From NCBI GenBank assembly GCA_934654775.1, contig CAKUGR010000001.1, forward strand, positions 124,001 to 188,000: 64,000 bases of DNA. The letters run 5' to 3'. This document shows, piece after piece, positions 60,893 through 64,000 of this stretch. Below the pieces are notes generated by a model that ran no database searches, was not told the origin of the DNA, and saw only the letters and a program-made list of their open reading frames with translations. Each line of letters starts with the position of its first letter. Within the stretch, counting starts at the first letter, position 1. The translations under genes were made by a program, and so were the position numbers. This DNA is from an uncultured Collinsella sp. GTDB lineage: Bacteria; Actinomycetota; Coriobacteriia; Coriobacteriales; Coriobacteriaceae.

Positions 60893-63022
60893 CTAAAACT
60901 CGTTCCACAGGCGCGGGGCGTGCAGGGTCAGGCGCAGGTCGCACTGCAGGCAGCGGCTTGCCTCGCAGATGGCCTCGGCCTCGGAGTACGGGCACTCGAA
61001 CGCATCGAAGCTCTTTGCACGCTCGGCGCCGTCCGCTATCTCGGGCTCGACGCGCCCGGCCTCGAAGGCCTCGGGACGCGGGCCGATCCACGGGTTGGGA
61101 GCCTCGTGCGTGGTCAGGCACGCCGAGATGTCGCCGTCGCCACCCAGAGCGCGGTCGATGGAGGCGGCGCACGTGCGACCGGCCTCGATCGCGGCGATGA
61201 CGGACTTGGTGCCCGTCACGCAGTCGCCGGCGCTCCACACGCCCTCGACGCTCGTGCGGCCCTCGTCGTCGGCCACGATGTAGGGACCGTGCGTGAGCTC
61301 GAGACCCATGTCGAGGGTGCCCTCGGGCTTCTGGCCCACGGCAAAGACCACGTGATCGGCGGGCAAGGTCAGCTCGCCGCCGTCGACCAGCTCGGTCACG
61401 GGCCTGCGGTCCTCGTCGAAGTAGAACTTGGCAATCTTGTGCACGGTTACCGAACCGACACGGCCGCTACCGGGCTCGGACTCGTTGATAGACGTGAACG
61501 CGTAGGCGTCGTGCAAAACGATGCCCTCTTCGGCGCCCTCGGCACGCTCCTCGGGAGTCGACGTCATGGCGTCGACGGCCTCGAGACAGGCCATGTGCAC
61601 GCTCGCGGCGCCCAGGCGCACGGCGGTGCGGGCGCAGTCGTAGGCCACGTTGCCGCCACCCAGCACGACCACGTCGCCCGAGGCGTCCATGGACTCGCCG
61701 TTGCGGGCGGCTTTGAGGAAATCGGTGTTGACGTAGACGCCGTCGAGGTCGCACCCGGGCATACCCAGACGAACGCCCGCATGGGTGCCGACCGCCACGA
61801 GGACCGCGTCGTACCCCTGTCCGAGCAACCCAACGGGATCGCCCACGCGCTCGGAGCACCTGATCTGGATACGCGGCTCGGCGTCAGTCGCCTGCGTGGT
61901 CTCGAGGATCGCAGCGACCTCGCCGTCGACCACGGCATCGGGCAGGCGGTAGGCCGGGATACCGTAGCGCATCTGGCCGCCAGTCTTCTCGTTGGCCTCG
62001 AACACCGTGACGGCATGACCCTTCTGAGCCAGGAACTGCGCAGCGGTCAGGCCGGCGGGACCGGCTCCCACCACGGCTACCTTCTTGCCGGTGAGAGGCT
62101 CGTGACGTACGAGTTCTTTCCACGCACCGTCGTCGCGCACGGCTGCCGCGCGCTTGAGGCGGCACACCGACACGGGCGCTTGGTCGAGCTCGTTGTGCTT
62201 GCAGGCCGACTCGCAGTTGTGGGTGCAAATGGAGCCCAGAGTCTCGGGGAAGGGCACCTTCTCGCGCACGACGGCGGCTGCCTCGCCCCACTTGCCCTCG
62301 CGGATGCGGCGTAGGTAATCGGGGATGTCGATATGTGCCGGGCAGGTACTGCGACAGGGCACGACTGCATCGGCACGGCTCGAGCCAGCTGATGCCTCGC
62401 GCAGCACGTCGACGATGGAACCGGTGGGGCACACCTCGACGCAGGCGCCGCAGAAGCGGCAGCCCGCCTCTTCGAGCGACACGAGCCCGTCGGTGCCGAT
62501 GCGGATGCCCTTCTCGGTGTGCTGGTAGCCAAGCACGCCGACGCCGCGCAGGTCGTTGCAGGCGCGCACGCAGCGGCCGCAACGGATGCAACGGGTGAAC
62601 ATATGGGTGATGAGGGGGTTGGACTCGTCGGTCGACACGACGCGGCTCTTAACGCGCCACTTCGTGGGCGAGACGCCCATGTACTGGTACATGGACTGCA
62701 GCTCGCAGGTGCCGTACTTGGGACAGCCGGTGCAATCGGTGGGGTGCGTGGCCAAGATGAGTTCCATGGCCGTCTTGCGCACGCGCTCGGCGCCCGGCGC
62801 GGCGGAGTCGACCACCATGCCGTCAGCCACCTCGGTCTTGCAGGCGCACACGGGCTCATCGGATCCGTCGACGCACACCATGCACAGACGGCAACCGCCG
62901 ACCGCCTCCAGATCGGGATGCTTGCACAAATGCGGGATGAAGATGCCCGCGTCGAGCGCGGCGTCGAGGACGGTCGTCCCCTCGTCCGCCTCGACCTGCT
63001 GGCCATTAATCGTCAGCTTCAC
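60893..63022 (-). CDS. NuoG-GltD hybrid FAD/NAD(P) oxidoreductase with N-terminal iron-sulfur domains
   Basis: This is a 709-residue protein. Residues 1-80 form a 2Fe-2S ferredoxin domain (CKHPDLEAVGGCRLC). A His-Cys cluster motif (HPTDCTGCPKYGTC) and two 4Fe-4S motifs (CIRCGRCVRAC, CRFCGACVEVC) follow, as in NuoG and hydrogenase N-termini. After about 225 comes a GltD-like portion: CPAHIDIPDYLRRI, then an FAD motif VAVVGAGPAGLTAAQFLAQK and an NAD(P) motif VVVLGGGNVAYDCARTAV. The C-terminus carries CLQCDLR. Such hybrids pass NAD(P)H electrons to iron-sulfur partners. Translation starts at GTG 63022 with GGGAGGAACAAC. It is co-transcribed with the NuoF-like gene. Confidence 0.9.
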   Translation of the reverse strand: MKLTINGQQVEADEGTTVLDAALDAGIFIPHLCKHPDLEAVGGCRLCMVCVDGSDEPVCACKTEVADGMVVDSAAPGAERVRKTAMELILATHPTDCTGCPKYGTCELQSMYQYMGVSPTKWRVKSRVVSTDESNPLITHMFTRCIRCGRCVRACNDLRGVGVLGYQHTEKGIRIGTDGLVSLEEAGCRFCGACVEVCPTGSIVDVLREASAGSSRADAVVPCRSTCPAHIDIPDYLRRIREGKWGEAAAVVREKVPFPETLGSICTHNCESACKHNELDQAPVSVCRLKRAAAVRDDGAWKELVRHEPLTGKKVAVVGAGPAGLTAAQFLAQKGHAVTVFEANEKTGGQMRYGIPAYRLPDAVVDGEVAAILETTQATDAEPRIQIRCSERVGDPVGLLGQGYDAVLVAVGTHAGVRLGMPGCDLDGVYVNTDFLKAARNGESMDASGDVVVLGGGNVAYDCARTAVRLGAASVHMACLEAVDAMTSTPEERAEGAEEGIVLHDAYAFTSINESEPGSGRVGSVTVHKIAKFYFDEDRRPVTELVDGGELTLPADHVVFAVGQKPEGTLDMGLELTHGPYIVADDEGRTSVEGVWSAGDCVTGTKSVIAAIEAGRTCAASIDRALGGDGDISACLTTHEAPNPWIGPRPEAFEAGRVEPEIADGAERAKSFDAFECPYSEAEAICEASRCLQCDLRLTLHAPRLWNEF

Positions 63023-63055
63023 GTTGTTCCTCCCTTGTCGCAGGGGTTTCTTTGC

Positions 63056-63094
63056 AAAAAGCGCGCCCGCCAGGCCGCAGGACCCGACGGGCGC
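63056..63094 (-). terminator. Terminator/attenuator after the flavoprotein reductase gene
   Basis: GCGCCCG / CGGGCGC around an 18-base loop is followed on the minus strand by GCGCTTTTTGC. It lies between the reductase stop and the oxidoreductase start 34 bases later, so expression of the latter may be attenuated, or read-through may be partial. Confidence 0.7.
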
Positions 63095-63129
63095 ACCGAG
63101 TTCGCACAGGATGCCCCGTGCGCACGCTT

Positions 63130-64000
63130 TTAGTATTCGAAGAGCTTGGCTGCGGCGTTCTCACCGGCAATGCGGCCGGAGTTGAGGCAGAAGCCCATGG
63201 TGTTGCCGGGAATGCAGAAGTTGTAGGAGTCGCCGTAAATGGTACAGGCGTCGGTGCCCACGCAGTACAGGCCGTCGATGACGTGGGACTCCTCGTCCAT
63301 GACCTCCATCTTGTGGTTGATGAGCACGCCGCCCAGGGTACCGTACGCGCCCATGTACTGCTTGCAGCAGTAGAAGGGGCCCTTCTCCAGGGGCTGCATG
63401 AACTCGCGCTCCTTCTCGAACAGGCTGTCCCAGCCCTCGGCGCACATGTCGTTGTACTCCTCGACGTTTGCAATCAGGCCATCGACGTCGATACCGGCCT
63501 TCTCGGCGAGCTCCTCGAGGGTATCGGCCTGGCAGATGGGCTCGTAGCCGTCGGCCAAATCGCGCTCCCACTGCTCCTCGAAGCCCTCGTACAGGTCGTG
63601 CGGGTGGATGTGGGAGATGATGTCGGGACCGTTCTTCTTCCAGCGCTTGAGCATCTTGGCGTCGAAGATGGCATAGCCGACCTTGCCGGGCAGGTGATTG
63701 ATGGCGTTGCCGGTGAAGGTGGTGTTGTAGATCTCGTCCTCGGGCATGAAGCGCTCGCCGTTGCGGTCGCACCAGTAGCAGGGCTGACGGAACGCACCCT
63801 CGATGTAGAAGTGGTTCATGTTGTCGGGGATCTGGTACATGAGCTCCATGGTGACGGGCGTGTGGCCGGCGCCGACCTCGTGGCACATGTTGATACCGTC
63901 GCCGTCCATGCCGGGGATGGCGAAGGAGAAGAGGTTCTTACCCCAGTCGAGGCCGATCTTCTCCTTGATGAGCTGGGTGTTGTGGCCGAAACCGCCGGTT
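63130..64000 (-). CDS. FAD-dependent oxidoreductase, fumarate-reductase-flavoprotein type (partial)
   Basis: The C-terminal 289 residues of a minus-strand gene are present and the rest lies beyond the right edge. The visible part continues upstream as TGGFGHNTQLIKEKIGLDWG and runs to the ending NSGRIAGENAAAKLFEY. The C-terminal pattern GGVLINHKMEVM, GLYCVGTDACTIYGDSYNF and TMGFCLNSGRIAGENAA is characteristic of the FAD_binding_2 family (fumarate/urocanate reductases, ketosteroid dehydrogenases). Gut Coriobacteriia encode many of these as reductases of diverse unsaturated compounds. It is followed by iron-sulfur oxidoreductases likely to supply electrons. The substrate cannot be told from this fragment. 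Confidence 0.88.
   Translation of the reverse strand, partial: TGGFGHNTQLIKEKIGLDWGKNLFSFAIPGMDGDGINMCHEVGAGHTPVTMELMYQIPDNMNHFYIEGAFRQPCYWCDRNGERFMPEDEIYNTTFTGNAINHLPGKVGYAIFDAKMLKRWKKNGPDIISHIHPHDLYEGFEEQWERDLADGYEPICQADTLEELAEKAGIDVDGLIANVEEYNDMCAEGWDSLFEKEREFMQPLEKGPFYCCKQYMGAYGTLGGVLINHKMEVMDEESHVIDGLYCVGTDACTIYGDSYNFCIPGNTMGFCLNSGRIAGENAAAKLFEY

Overview
The window is about 60% GC and fits a human-gut Coriobacteriia chromosome. Collinsella is the best guess. The reasons are the ferredoxin-style anaerobic metabolism, the giant 2-hydroxyacyl-CoA dehydratase activase, the AmaP/DUF2273/Asp23 set, the butyrate-kinase-linked catabolic cluster and many short dispersed hairpin repeats. This is inferred from gene content and was not tested by any search. 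No rRNA, tRNA, CRISPR array, transposase or prophage gene was recognised.

Layout. 0-3 kb: a minus-strand riboflavin ECF transporter operon (ribU, a fused ecfA1A2, ecfT cut by the window edge) behind an FMN riboswitch. 3-5.8 kb: groES-groEL, framed by two long compound palindromes. 5.8-9.1 kb: a YtcJ-type amidohydrolase divergent from an M20 amidohydrolase. 9.1-15.7 kb: zinc-ribbon membrane proteins, YitT, the amaP-DUF2273-asp23 envelope-stress operon and yebC. 15.8-24.7 kb: housekeeping genes (lgt, NifU-like, dCMP deaminase, coaX) with OPT and DUF389 membrane proteins. 25-32.8 kb: an AAC(3)-family acetyltransferase, a 3-hydroxyacyl-CoA dehydrogenase, and a TetR gene followed by a 1597-residue activase/dehydratase fusion. 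32.8-36.4 kb: an AT-richer accessory stretch with a 41-residue membrane-peptide gene between two near-identical hairpins, a HAD phosphatase whose ribosome binding site lies in a 21-bp palindrome, and an MFS/TetR pair with two matching operators. 36.4-43.5 kb: amt-glnB with a GlnR-like box array, a CmpB/HD pair, a short dxs, a three-unit 56-nt hairpin array and an alcohol dehydrogenase. 43.7-48.1 kb: a glutamate/glutamine-type ABC uptake operon ending in a C26 glutamine-amidotransferase-like hydrolase. 48.2-52.2 kb: an HPt protein with a GGDEF-REC-HD-GYP regulator, an alpha/beta hydrolase and acpS.

52.6-64 kb holds the most intriguing locus. Read on the minus strand it runs: a flavin (FAD_binding_2) reductase, a NuoG-GltD hybrid, a NuoF-like iron-sulfur protein without an FMN domain, a CocE hydrolase, then a tightly packed run of acyl carrier protein, Pta-like phosphotransacylase, HSL-type esterase, four-helix membrane protein, butyrate kinase and MFS transporter. 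acpS lies about 320 bp beyond. I infer a pathway in which an imported ester is hydrolysed, its acyl group is carried through a transacylase and kinase to make ATP, and reducing power goes to a flavoprotein reductase. The substrate is unknown.

Regulatory and repeat architecture is rich. There are three MITE-like elements, a dispersed hairpin family with a CCTGTCCC core, the 56-nt hairpin array, and compound palindromes near gene ends.
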